Shown here one piece after another: positions 23,386 to 34,722 of a stretch of 64,000 nucleotides of DNA (the first letter of the stretch is position 1; each line of letters starts with the position of its first letter). This stretch comes from Pyrrhoderma lamaoense. Lineage: Eukaryota; Basidiomycota; Agaricomycetes; Hymenochaetales; Hymenochaetaceae. Made by a program: the position numbers and the translations under genes. The stretch is taken from assembly GCA_002794735.1 (NCBI GenBank), contig NBAZ01000001.1, forward strand, positions 2,418,001 through 2,482,000, read 5' to 3'. The notes beneath the pieces were generated by a model, which did no database searches, was not told the DNA's origin, and saw nothing but the letters and a program-made list of their open reading frames with translations.

Positions 23386-25429
23386 TCACCAGCTATCGAA
23401 GTTACCGAATCCGATTTTACGTTTCTTGGATTCGCTATCCTCCACATTTCTAGATGCACTCGCAGTCGTGGTCGTAGTCGTCTCCAGGGGTCTCTTTTTC
23501 GTACTAGTGTTTGAATTTGTTGTATTCAGACTGAGATATTTCCCAATTCCTCCACCGTTAGAAGACGTGTTCATGCCGCCCATAGAAGAAGAATTGTTGT
23601 TGCTGTTATTATTATTATTATTATTTGCTCCTAGTTTCACACCAAACCAATTTACGTCGTCGCCTTCTTTCTTCTTCTTGTTTGAGTTCGCGTTCCCGCC
23701 CTGACGATCACCCTGTGCTAGTTCTTGCTCCTGCTCGGCCTTCCTCGCGAGCTTTTTCGCTAACCGACTTTTGTATTCCTCGAACGGATCTTGGTAAATA
23801 GCGATACTGGTTATCCTCACAGTCTTCGCAGGTCGATCTGTCCCTTCCTTGCGAGGTAACTTTTCTAGAGTGTCGAGAACGTCTTCACCGCCGACGAGTT
23901 TACCAAAGACGGTGTGTTTGTTGTCGAGATGAGGTGTGGGTTTGAAAGTGATGAAGAATTGTGAGCCGTTTGTACCAGTGCCGCGGTTGGCCATTGAGAG
24001 AACGCCCCTTGAGTCGTGTTTCGCGGCACCTTTGAGATCGTATTCATCTCGGAAAGGTGTACCCCAGTATGATTGACCACCTGAACCTGTCCCGGTTGGA
24101 TCACCACCTTGTATCTTTTTGTGCACGATTGTGTGAGTTTAAACATCCTTTTTTTTGGTGGAAAAAGTGAAGGTGATATTTACCATGAAACCCGGTATCA
24201 AGCGATGAAATATACAATTATCATATTTTCCCTCCCGAGCTAGCATCAAGAAGTTGTAACAAGTTTTAGGAGCCTACCCAATCATGTGTCAATGAGACAA
24301 AACACCAAATGACCAATCACCTAGTGACGAAACCTTACCTTTTCACAGTATAATTCTAAATTTAAGCTGCCACCTAAACTTGTGACCATGCGAACATAAG
24401 CTCTCCTTTTCCCAACATCTTTTTCCTTTCCTTTTCCTTTTGGTGGATTTGATATAGCTTCATACATCAGTTCCTCTTCGTCCCATACTAGTCTCGATGT
24501 TTGGGTGGTCGGATCTACGGACGTTGATGTAAGAGAGGCCCCTGGTAGCCCACTCGAGTACGGTGAGACGTTCCCTGTTTGTTTTGTCAGTCTATTGCAA
24601 CTACCGTGGCAGACGTAGGTAATAAAACTGACACGGTAGTTTCTCTTTAGCTTTTACGGCGGCAACACCTGCTGGTGGTGGCTTTTGAATTGCTGTCTTT
24701 GCTACAGTAGTCTTGTTCTGATTTGCTTGTGATGTATGAGTTGATGCCGATGGTAATGCATGCGGGTTTTGTAGTGTTATGACGTCCTCCCTAGTAGAAC
24801 CGTTAAGGTTTTGGTTATAAGCACGCAAATCTGGGAAACATACTTCTTGAAAGACGTGTCATTTAATAAATCCTTTCCACCTTTGATGCTCTCAGCGAGA
24901 TATACGTTCCCGGTTGTTGCGATGGCCACAATATGCGAATGTTCACTGAAGGGCTTGAAGGATATTGGATCATGGATTTGTCCGTCCGGTTTTCGAGAAT
25001 AATTTAAGTGGATCAAATCGTTTGGGGTACATGGCTCCCCGTGACAGGGTTTGTATTATCATGCTGTCTTTATTCATAGTTCAGTGGATTTTTAATAGTC
25101 ACATAAGAACAAGAGAACACACACTTGAGCCAAGGAAGGATGTTCACTAAATCAAACACGTTTCCTGTTCCGTCTGAGTTTCGCACACAAACTGGATGCT
25201 CAAATGGCTGAAATGAGAGCGCACAGCAGTCAAAAGGAGTACGTGACCCGGGGTGGGGTGCTTGTTGTTTGCTTCATCAGAAGAGTGTAAATGAGTAATT
25301 ATTTGAGTGTATCTGTATATTGAGGTTGTCAACTCACGCCTTGTATCCTCCTGAAGCTGAGTGTTGACCCAGAGCTCCTGAGTGTTCCGTATGAGTGATG
25401 TAAAGCTTATCATTACTTCCGTGGCCCAT
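23386..25429 (-). CDS. PPIL2: U-box/cyclophilin protein PPIL2 (Cyp60/Cyp8 type)
   Basis: PPIL2 is a nuclear, spliceosome-associated protein combining a U-box (E3 ubiquitin ligase fold) with a cyclophilin domain. The start [20 protein letters not shown] at 25429 is the family N-terminus. The U-box region spans about 24840-25280, including [20 protein letters not shown] and [20 protein letters not shown]. After a linker, the cyclophilin domain begins [20 protein letters not shown] (about 24330-24390), then [51 protein letters not shown] and [14 protein letters not shown]. The FHR and GSQFFIT segments of the isomerase site are intact. The C-terminus has a Lys/Arg/Glu-rich helix, a poly-Asn tract and an FGNFDSW end at 23386. 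Its start is 252 bp from the divergent MED5 start. Confidence 0.92.
23605..23625 (-). repeat. (AAT)n microsatellite coding poly-Asn in PPIL2
   Basis: An ATT run on the plus strand gives seven consecutive Asn codons in the C-terminal tail of PPIL2. Confidence 0.75.
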
Positions 25430-25681
25430 TTCGTTTCAATATATAACAAAATTCACTCAGATACCTTGAAGAGACTATAAGGCGGCACACTGAGTTTAAG
25501 TGTCCATTAGTTTGAGAGTTCTGATCGACACGGTCTCGGTGATGGTTTACGTCATCACCCATCTACTCACGTGCCTCCTTCTGTTTAGTGGTCCTAAGGT
25601 ATTCATACAACTTGCCTTACTACAGATTTGTACAGAATTCTATAAATGAACAGTCATCTTTTGGATTGTACATAAAATCCA

Positions 25682-28600
25682 ATGTCTATCTCGGAAGTGA
25701 CAAGTAGGTGCTTTCACAATGGTATAGATGCTCCGAAGGTAGATATTGCCATACAACTCAGAGTTCCGGGACCACACATTCACGTGCATTTGATATTTTC
25801 AGTGGCTATCCATGTGTCGAATAATTAGAGACAAGAACTCGATAGAAACCTCGGCTTTTGAACAGGAGCTTTGTAGCTTCATTCTCTCTACATTTTACCA
25901 ATACCCGTTGGATCCACTATTATACTCGTAAACATGATTTTGGTTGCTCTCTAAAAGGTTTGATGCTGATACGAACCAATTACTCAGATATCTTAAGCAT
26001 GCTATATCAACAGAAGAACTCTCGCTCTCCACACTTACTACGATGTTTCTAGAGTTGTCGTCGACTCCCACTGCTTTGGAACCCTCAACTTCTAACGCAA
26101 TTTGTGATCTCATCCTGTTGTTATTAAATAATCATCTTTCTTCTGGCCTTTCACGAGGTGCCATACTCTTAGGTCCGGATTATGCTACGGATCAAAAGAC
26201 GGTGAATAGTCTCCGCGGTGTCTTAGATCTCCTACGAATGGCGTACAAAGTATCAACTTTTCCTTTTCATCCTCTGGTACACTCTGCATCTAGGCTGGCT
26301 ATCCATATCGCCCCTTGTATCACGGAGTTACTACCAGTTGCAACAACCGATGCAATAAATATCATTGGGATGATAAATGAGCTATTTCATAGCTATCAGC
26401 TTGACCCCGAGTTACAACCATGGTTAGAAAATATCACCATGTCTTTAAGTGTAATCTATGGGGATGATTTCAGGTTAACACAAGAGACCCAACTCATGCG
26501 TTCCAAACAATCTACACTTGGAAAAGGAGATGTTCTTGGACCTAACTCAGACTCAGATCTTATATCTTGTAGCCTACTACTTCGCCAATTGGTGGGTTCT
26601 TTTGTTTATGTAGAAAAAGATTCATTAACAACAAGAAGGTGAATGCTAGAGCTTCCCCTCTCGGTCATGGATATTCGCTAGCTGTATCAGCACTACTAGC
26701 CACTTACCGCTGGTCGAGCTGGTCCCCAAGGGTGTTTTATACCCAGCTGCTTTTATCGGCTATATCAATTTTAGCCCAATTTAGAACACATCGAAATCTC
26801 TCCTTACTATGGCGTTCCTTCATAATCACTCGAGTATGTCATATTTTCAAACTCGCATTGATAACCTCTCATGGTACAACAGCTTACAGCAATATTAAGT
26901 GATTTTGAGCGAGTTTTGGTTTCTGAAGGCACAACCAACGCTGAATGGGTAATTATGGTCACCATTACAATTTTCCTAAGCTTATTGATATGTCAGAGGG
27001 TTGCAATGCAAACTGCTATTCTCACTGTGCAAAACCGCACAGATTTGTTGAGCCTATGTGATGAAGTTCCGATTAGCATTCCAAATAAAGAATCCGAAGA
27101 CAGCGGTAATAATATGGATGTTGATACACCTGACAAGTAAGATTACTCCTCCTAAATACAATCATATCAATTGTACTAATTACTATTATTCAGTGCAGTA
27201 AATCCTCCGTTCTTTAGGACATTTGTTCAATATTGCGCTCGGAGGACAAAATTATTTGACAAAAGCACCTTGATAAAACTCAAATCATTGTTGGAGCCAC
27301 CACTGACTACGATCCTGGGAAAGGATAGTCAGGACAGTGGTCTCTCCTTGGAGGTAAGTATAACACATGAGATCGGTGGGGTTATTCTCAGAAATCTCTA
27401 GAATTATGTTGAATCCAAATTAATAAACGAGTGGAATAATGACGAATCTCTGGGCACCTTCTTTTCTCGATCATTTGACGATATCCCTAACCATCCTTTA
27501 GTTGTCAAGGAAATTGAAAAGGTCTGCATAGCTAAAGCATAGGATAGATTTTTGTACATGTACTTACAAGACTCCACAGAGGGTAAAAAACCTATGTTCA
27601 CAACAGGACGTGGAAAGCCTTGGCACTCTATGCAAAGTCCTGAATGCCAACGATCTAGCGATTGAAGTCATACCTTTGCATATCGATTTTATTGAATTTG
27701 TTTCCTATCTACTCGCATTTGTTGAAGATTTTGATTGCGACTCAGTAGGCACGTCTATACTCTAAACAGTGTAACCCTTGAAGTTGCTAACAAATGATTT
27801 ACTCCATAGGCGATCCCCAAACAGCGGTGGGGCAGTTTGGCAATATAATATTATTCCTCCAGGCTGTCTTTCAAAAATATAAGGTTAGAAGATATTATTC
27901 TTCCCATTATTTTGTGAGGGATCCTCATATTTTCATATTTTATAGCTTTCAAGCTATACATTCACTCTTGGTGATCGCAAACTACCTACAGATTATCTCC
28001 TTTCAACATCAGCAGTCTATCGAGCATCTCAATTTGATAATTACGAGGTTGCAATTGTGAAGAAATGGGCAAGCACACTATTTCAGGAAGAAAATGGAAT
28101 TGGCGATAATATATTAGTGTGATTGATTCGTTTTCTCTTTTCAAATTGAATCTATTATTAACAGTGAAGTGCTTGTAGCGGGACGAAGCCCAAGATATTA
28201 CTAAAGCTTACGGCGTCGATTATAATGCAAGCATGTAGTATATGCAACAGCGGGAGAATGAAGCAAGAACAATTTAAGAATGGAATGTCTTATTTCGATA
28301 GTGATCTTTTACGCTGGACCCTTGTTGGTGGAATAAAAGCTCTGCTATACTATATATTTGAAAAGGAGTGAGTATGTCTGATAGTAAAAGGGTTCTAGAT
28401 TTAGCGCTGACAGATTTGATTCAAAAGCTGCAGTGCACCATTACAAATGGGCGCGCTTCAAACACTCGTTCAGTCAAAAAAGTGCCCACAAACAGTTTTA
28501 CGATTGACTGGCCACGGCATTTTAGCGCTAGCTTCGGACCCTAAAGCTAAGGCCTTTGAAAAGTCTCTAGAAGAATCTACAAAAAAGTCACAGGCGACTG

Positions 28601-29412
28601 CGGACAAAAATACTGATGGTAAATCTAACGAAGAAGCTGAGAAAGCCGAGGAGAAGAAACGGAATGCACAATTTGATTTATCTGTTCTTCGTGACATTGC
28701 GAGTAAGGCATTAGGAATCGATCGAAATGGTAAAAATTCAATGACAAAACTTTATGCAACGATTAACCCACTTATTTCGTTCTTTCTTCTGGGATAAGAT
28801 CCAATAGAAGCGGACTTAGGGACACTATCAATTAATACACAATCTCACTGGCTCGACCAACCCCGAAATATTATGCGAAATGCCTTTCAGATGGCCCGAC
28901 TAGGAAAGGCACCGTCATTCGATGTCATCCGTTGTGTAACGATTCTTGGGCCAACACGTTTCTTATTTACATTCTGGGAGGAGCTAGATTCCTCAGCCCA
29001 AATAGGTGACCTCGAGCTTAGCAGACGGTTCGCTACACACGTGCTTTTATGTTTTCCAGGTGTTTCTGTTGAATGTTCCCCTGCCTTACTACACATCTTC
29101 TTGGGCAGCGTGTTACGTAAACTACTCGCTCAATTGGATGGATATGTGCCTGCAAAGCAAACATTTGGCATTGAGCTACTTGTGGCTGTTATCGCCTCTT
29201 CCCTAACATATCTCTTCCAAATCGAAGGGGCATTACGAGCTGTTGCCGCGGATATTAATACTGAACGAGTAATCTGGCAGTCATCTGTGTCCGTTGCAAG
29301 GCGTCTAGCGTCTGACTTGAAGCGTAGTCAGAGTCCAAGTGCTGCAGCTGTCTTACAACGACTCTCTGCTTCTCCCTCGTTCGTCGCCAATTTCCCTATG
29401 ATGGCAGCCTAG
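25682..29412 (+). CDS. MED5: Mediator complex subunit Med5 (Nut1)
   Basis: Med5 is a fungal-specific tail-module subunit of the Mediator co-activator. The first exon (from ATG 25682) reads MSISEVTSRCFHNGIDAPK; an intron (25739-25802) leads to WLSMCRIIRDKNSIETSAFE. Then come FDADTNQLLRYLKHAISTEE and helical repeats. Later exons give NPPFFRTFVQYCARRTKLFD, GDPQTAVGQFGNIILFLQAV (about 27805-27865), and the C-terminal block LGPTRFLFTFWEEL with SVARRLASDLKRSQS and SASPSFVANFPMMAA. These match my memory of basidiomycete Med5. Ten or more introns are present. The second intron is very short (30 or 49 nt depending on donor), and the junction at 26637-26641 probably hides a missing base. There is no catalytic motif, as expected for a scaffold subunit. 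Confidence 0.75.
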
Positions 29413-29613
29413 CTGCATAAGTTACGTAAATTACTTGTAGGACGTCGATCTCTCCCTTTCATACTGCAGTAGTATACAAAATTAATATTGGAGAAGTGAA
29501 TAAAGGAATGAAGTAGATATGTAGATGGAAATAGAATATGTCGTATGAATGTCGAAAGAAGAAGATGAACTGTGAAGGTTGAAAAAGGTATGCTGCAAGT
29601 CCATAGCAAAATA

Positions 29614-31573
29614 TTAAACCGAAGAAGTGGGTGGGGCTGTAAAAGGGTTAGACGATTTGAGTATTCTAGTTAAGACACAGAATAGAACACTTACGACAGC
29701 AGGCATTTTCAACGGGATTACAGTCCCATTGATTTGGGGGACAAGTAACCAAACAGGAAAAACCATTAGTAGGCATCTGTCAGAGTTGTTAATGATATAA
29801 AAAACCTGTCAAATAAAGTCGAACATACAGGAATGGATGAAGAACCACTTGTTGATTGTCGCACGGGGTGATACTCAGGTTGGATGGTGCTGGAATGTAT
29901 TCCTCGATCGTGTAACGCCTTGCGGATGTCTACTGCTACTTGCATAAAATCACGTTTCCTTGACGCAAGAACGTGTACAGACGCGACGAGTTTTGATTCA
30001 GAAAGTTGCCAGATATGGAGTTCGTGTACATCCTCCACACCATCAACATCACGTATAGCTTCATCAACCTCCTGTAAGGAAATGCCCGAAGGGACTCCCT
30101 GTAGAAGAATGAAAGAAGCACTTTTGACTAAGCAAAAAGATCCGAATGAGAAATGTGAGTTCATAATTAGAATCTACCATCCTTACCGAGAGGAAGGGCT
30201 GAAGAAAAGATTATGCAAGTGATGACAAGACTGATGATAGGGTCGAAATAGTATTTCCAGCTGAGATCCGAGAGCCAGATGATCAACCCAGTGGCGATAA
30301 CACCAACATTTCCTAACGCATCACCAAGAACATGTAGGAGGAGAGCATGCATATTCATCGATCCGCTATGCGAGTGTGCACTAATGCGTTTTGTAGTATT
30401 GGTATCAGTGAGCTGAACAGTTGATGAGGCACTTTGGTCCGTTAACACAGGAGAGCTCGGTCGCGAGGTGTCTTTCTTCTTACCACCCAAAAGAGGTGAA
30501 GACTCGGTGACCGGTGCATTACTTCCACCCTCTGCTAGATGACAAGAGAAACTTTGTCTGTGCCCACGCTTAGTGGTCGATGGGGAAGGAGAACGAGCCC
30601 TCTGGAGTTCCTGGGCCTGTTGAACAACATATGCACGAGTAGCAGCAGGGTGCCCATACAATGAATCGGACCGAGAATGTGATCGAGAACGACTGCGGCT
30701 TCGTCCTCTCTCATTTTCAGCAGTAGGCGTCACACTTCCGCTCGTCGGAGTCTCTACATGTACTCCGATCTGCTCCGTAATTGGCTGTCGTGACTCCTTT
30801 GAATGAGAATGTCCATGCCCATGATCATGATGGGAGTGACTGTGTTCTGAAGCGAATATTGTCAGATCATAATGTTATCTGATAAAATTTCAGGGTGGCG
30901 AGATATCTACCGTGAAATAGGAAAAGCCCAATGAAGTTAGAAGCGAGACCAAGTGAGCCGACAATGACAACAAGCTTAGGATTGGAAATTTCTTTGGTAG
31001 TGGTGTGATTCTATAAGACGATATTGCGCAAAGGAAAATAAGACAAAGGCGCACCTGGTGAGCTAAAGAAGCGCTCGATAGCCTCCATGAAGATTGAAAA
31101 ACACAGAGCAAGAAGGAAAACACCATTGATCAGAGCAGCAAGAATTTCAGCACGGTGCCAGCCATATGAGTACTTTGTATCAGCATCCTCGACCTGTTGT
31201 CCAGATAACTAGAAGTGGCTCAAAACTCTTAGAAGTGTCGATTGAAGATTGACATAAAAGTAGTACACATACCTTAATTGCGTAGAGAGCAACTATCAAG
31301 CTGAGGATATCACTATGTGGCACAGTAAGTAGTCAGTGCTGATGTGATAGGTGTGCACTAAAGAAGCTCACTTAAGCATATGAAAGCTGTCTGCAACTAG
31401 GGCGAGAGATCCAACGGCATAGCCTGTATGCAGAAGGCGTCAGTGAACTAACGTAAAGTAAAGGAGTAGAAGCAATCGCAAGTGAGTAACAAACCGACGA
31501 TGAGCTCGACAAGGAAGAAGATGACATCAATGACGAGTAAGAGGCTTATCCTTGCCGTCCTTGAGATGGCCAT
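29614..31573 (-). CDS. ZRC1: Vacuolar-type zinc transporter of the CDF family (Zrc1/Cot1-like)
   Basis: This is a cation diffusion facilitator that moves zinc (or cobalt) out of the cytosol, probably into the vacuole, by proton exchange. The start MAISRTARISLLLVIDVIFF at 31573 leads into the first membrane helix; FHMLNDILSLIVALYA holds the H-x3-D metal site of helix 2. A His-rich loop (HEHSHSHHDHGHGHSHS, about 30780-30860) and an RS-dipeptide stretch (about 30660-30715) make a long cytosolic loop. Helix 5 carries HVLGDALGNVGVI with the second H-x3-D. The C-terminal cytosolic domain has VHELHIWQLSESKLVASVHV. The end is CLVTCPPNQWDCNPVENACC plus PPPTSSV. Two intact H-x3-D sites indicate zinc selectivity. 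About eight introns are present. The gene is divergent from eIF3h. Confidence 0.9.
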
Positions 31574-31899
31574 ATGGGTGGTGGTAGATGAAGAAGGGAG
31601 AAGAAGAATGAACTGAGGCTATGTATGAGGATCAGGATGAGTGACTTCATTCACAGGTTATTTTCTATTATTAGTGCAGTGCTTGAGTAAGCCGAACTTG
31701 TAAACTGAACTCCTCAAAAGAGTGACATGGGTAAAACGAAAGAAAAAGCCTTTTAAGGAAATCGTCGATCTGATTAGTTGCAAGAAAGATTTTGGCTCAA
31801 GACAAGCATTTAGGGTCACTGCCGTATTCAACCCCGACGTTTGACAAGTGGGCGCATACATCTCCTCAAACCCGTCAACGGACCGAAGAATTTGCCACG
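31574..31899. promoter_or_regulatory. Divergent promoter region, ZRC1-like (-) / eIF3h (+)
   Basis: 326 bp between starts. The last 108 bp are open in the eIF3h frame but contain no in-frame ATG. No zinc-response motif was recognised. Confidence 0.4.
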
Positions 31900-33290
31900 A
31901 TGGCAACCTCAATGGCAGCGGCGATTGCTGCCTCGATGCCTACGACTCAGACGGGGCCAGCACCTGTACAAACTACTTATGAAGCTATCCCTCCCTCGAT
32001 GTCAAAGGTCATCGATATAGAAGCTGAAATCCCAATTACCGCCGTGCAACTCGACGCCCTTGTAAGTAGCTAGCACGTACGACTATTACTGATGCTGAAA
32101 GACATAATCTTTGCTCTTAGGTTGTTTCTAAAATCATCAAGCATGGCTCTGAATCACCTCACGCTACTGGGCTCCTCATTGGTATCGACTTGGACGGAAC
32201 GCTTGAGCTTTCTAACTCATTTCCATTACCGCACATCAATGAAGAAGACGAGAAATCAAACAAATCTCTAGCTCGCTATCAGTCATCTATGTTACGCTCT
32301 CTCAAGGAAGTCCAAGCAGACGATGCAGTCATGGGATTCTACCAGACTAGCTCTCTCGGTGCATTTTTCAATCAAACACTAGTAGACATGCAAGTTGTCC
32401 ATCAGGAAAAACTGAGGCATGGAGGTATTGTCATTGTACATGGTATGTATCCATTCCAGTCGTTTTTAATTTTGATGATATGCAATGATTATTAACCGAC
32501 TTTATAGATGTCAAACAAGCATCTCGTGGAAACTCCGGTTTTCATGCATACAAGCTATCAAAAAACTTCATGCAAGCGTATCGAGCCGGAAAGTTTAATA
32601 CCCAAGGGTAAGTTTCATACTAACTGCCTTTAGCCATTTATTAAACATCTGAACTTTGTGACAAAAAGTCTCATAGATTACAAGCTCACCTACTCCTCTA
32701 TCTTTGAGGAGATTCCTCTTAGAATACGCACTAATCCTCTCCTCGGTGCTTTTCTAAACACCCTCACCGCACCGGAACCTACACCTTCTCCTCTAAGCGG
32801 CACTCCTTCCTCTGCCACTACAGCCATCTCGCCTTCGTACTCGTATCTTGACCTCGCACCTTCCATACTATCCCAAAACGTCACGCACGTGCTCGACGCA
32901 CTCGATGACTACAAAACAGAGGAAGGCAACCTCGCCTACCTCGCTCGCCAAATTGCACGCGAGAAAGCCCGTGCAGAAGCACATGTGCAAAAACGACGTG
33001 AGGAGAATGCTCTTCGCGTGAGCCAGGGGCTGGCTCCCCTCCCGGAAGACGACGTCAGCCGGTTGTTCAAGATTCCACCTGAGCCATCTAGACTTGAAAG
33101 TACTCTGCTTTTAGGCCAGATCGATGCTTATTCTAAGGGTCTTGAAGAGAGCGCAAGTATCAACCTTGTAAAAATGTATGCTCGAATGGAGGTCTCAGTG
33201 CCTAAATTACATGTAATTTCCCCTTTTTTTGTTCCTATTACTAGCACATGTACAGTATTTGTCCATGTTTGTCCAGTGCTGTGTCCTTAG
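31900..33290 (+). CDS. eIF3h: Translation initiation factor eIF3 subunit H
   Basis: This is an MPN-domain subunit of the eIF3 scaffold, which recruits mRNA to the 40S ribosome. The start at 31900 gives MATSMAAAIAASMPTTQ. The MPN domain spans roughly residues 45-190: VQLDALVVSKIIKHGSESPH, ATGLLIGIDLDGTLELSNSF, DAVMGFYQTSSLGAFFNQTL and GIVIVHDVKQASRGNSGFHA. The JAMM metalloprotease residues are not present in the usual arrangement, as expected for eIF3h. The C-terminal half holds IFEEIPLRIRTNPLLGAFLN, a Ser/Pro loop, and a charged helix (LAYLARQIAREKARAEAHVQ) ending LGQIDAYSKGL, SINLVKMYARM. Introns lie near 32063-32119, 32441-32507 and 32608-32668. The last 25 residues to 33290 look like intron or UTR; an alternative terminal exon is possible. 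Confidence 0.88.
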
Positions 33291-33719
33291 TAATGCTGTA
33301 ATTTTAAGCATACACACAAACTTCTAGGTTGTAAACAGTAAAACTTTCTTTTATTATTCGCGTTTCCCTTCCGTAAGTAAAAAGCTTGACAAGCCACATG
33401 GATAAGCACCAGCTTACTAAACTAGGTAAACAACAACCATACGCGAGAGCTAGTGATCAACACCTAATGTCGACATAAACATGAACACCTAAGAAAGACA
33501 AAAAGAAATAAAGAAAGTAACAAAAAGAGGGAGAGACATATTCCCTAGCTCTCGCGCATAAGCGCAAAAGAACGCCCTCACTGAGGGGCCGGATTAAACT
33601 TGATGAATAAAAAAGTAATAACAATTGTAACCGTATTTTGAATGCGTGCGAATGCAAAGTGGAGTCCGTTGCATATGTACATAAACACCTTATGTGGGTA
33701 TAGAAGGTGAAGTGGGCCC
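33291..33719. other. Convergent intergenic region
   Basis: About 430 bp between the eIF3h stop and the small DPBB gene stop. It is A-rich on the plus strand (GAAAGACAAAAAGAAATAAAG near 33492-33512). No gene seen. Confidence 0.45.
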
Positions 33720-34722
33720 TTAATCCCAGACCCAGGTCATACCAGTGATACGACCAACGGACTCATCCGCCAGTTCCTAGAGAAAAGCGGATAAGCTTAT
33801 ATTATAAGAGGAGGAAAATGAAGTAAAGTTTACCGTAAAGGCAGAAGGGCTGAAGTCGAGATCAGTAAGAGCACAGCCCGTGCAACGATCAGTGATTTGG
33901 ACCGTTACAGATTTGCCTCCGTATGTAGCGGTTACAGACTTGCCGCAAATTGGGTTGTTATTGGAGTTAGTGCCGTCGTAGCCACTGCATTGTATTTATT
34001 AGATACATTATTTGATGAAGCGGTTTTTAAAGATAAAGATACGTACGGGTAGGTGTCGAATAGGAGATAAGAGACCGCAGCGATTTTGTCATCTCCGGAA
34101 TTGGTAATACCGCAAGCACCAAGACCAATGTCATAAAAAGTACCTATTTACGGACAAGGTTCCCATGAGTTCTCATGTTGGACAAAAGTCTCCGAATAAG
34201 AAAAAAAACGGTCTCACCTTCTCCGGACTGGGTACCAGTAAGGTAAGACTGAGTACCAGTAGCCGTTGATGCAGAGCTAGTGCTAGTAGTTGCTTGCTGA
34301 GTCGTCTCCTGGTGGGTGGAAGTAGCCTGTTGGGTAGTAGCAGCTTCTTGAGTGGAAGAAGAGGTGTGTTGGGCCTCTTGGGTGTGAGTAGAGGAGGTGG
34401 TAGGCTGCGCTTGTTGGGTGGATGTTGTATCGGGAGAAGCTCCGACGTTTACAATTGCTGTGGTAGCCTGCTGAACTGAAGTGGAAGAAGCAACTTCAGA
34501 TGAAGAGGCAGAAGAAGCCTTGCAGCGGGAAGAATCGCTCCTGCGGCGATTTCTCCTTGGCTTGACAATGACATCGTCTGCAATGGGCTGTACTTGAGGG
34601 AAAGCCTCAGCGTTACGAATGGCAATGTCGTGGTGACGGCGGCCGAAAGAGCGGTGAGCTGCGAAGGCCGTTTGGGTTGAGACTGCAAGAGCGACGACGA
34701 AAAACTTTGAGAGAGCGAGCAT
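33720..34722 (-). CDS. Secreted double-psi beta-barrel (RlpA/expansin-like) protein
   Basis: This is a small cysteine-containing secreted protein with a DPBB fold, the fold shared by expansins, barwins and RlpA. MLALSKFFVVALAVSTQTAF is a clear signal peptide, followed by FGRRHH and a basic RRNRRR site that could be cut by a Kex2-like protease. A Ser/Thr/Gln linker of about 120 residues (probably O-glycosylated) runs from about 34220 to 34520. After an intron the DPBB begins: EGTFYDIGLGACGITNSGDD, KIAAVSYLLFDTYP, NNNPICGKSVTATYGGKSVT, ITDRCTGCALTDLDFSPSAF and LADESVGRITGMTWVWD, ending at 33720. The GACG, NPICGK and TDRCxGC cysteines and the TD-x-D-LS-like motif are intact. There is no catalytic Asp evidence for hydrolysis. 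It faces the large secreted repeat gene, which shares the same layout. Confidence 0.82.

Noticed and set aside
25928..25957. A 30-nt intron in MED5
   Set aside because: An alternative donor at about 25909 gives a 49-nt intron that also keeps the frame, so an exceptionally short intron is not demonstrated.
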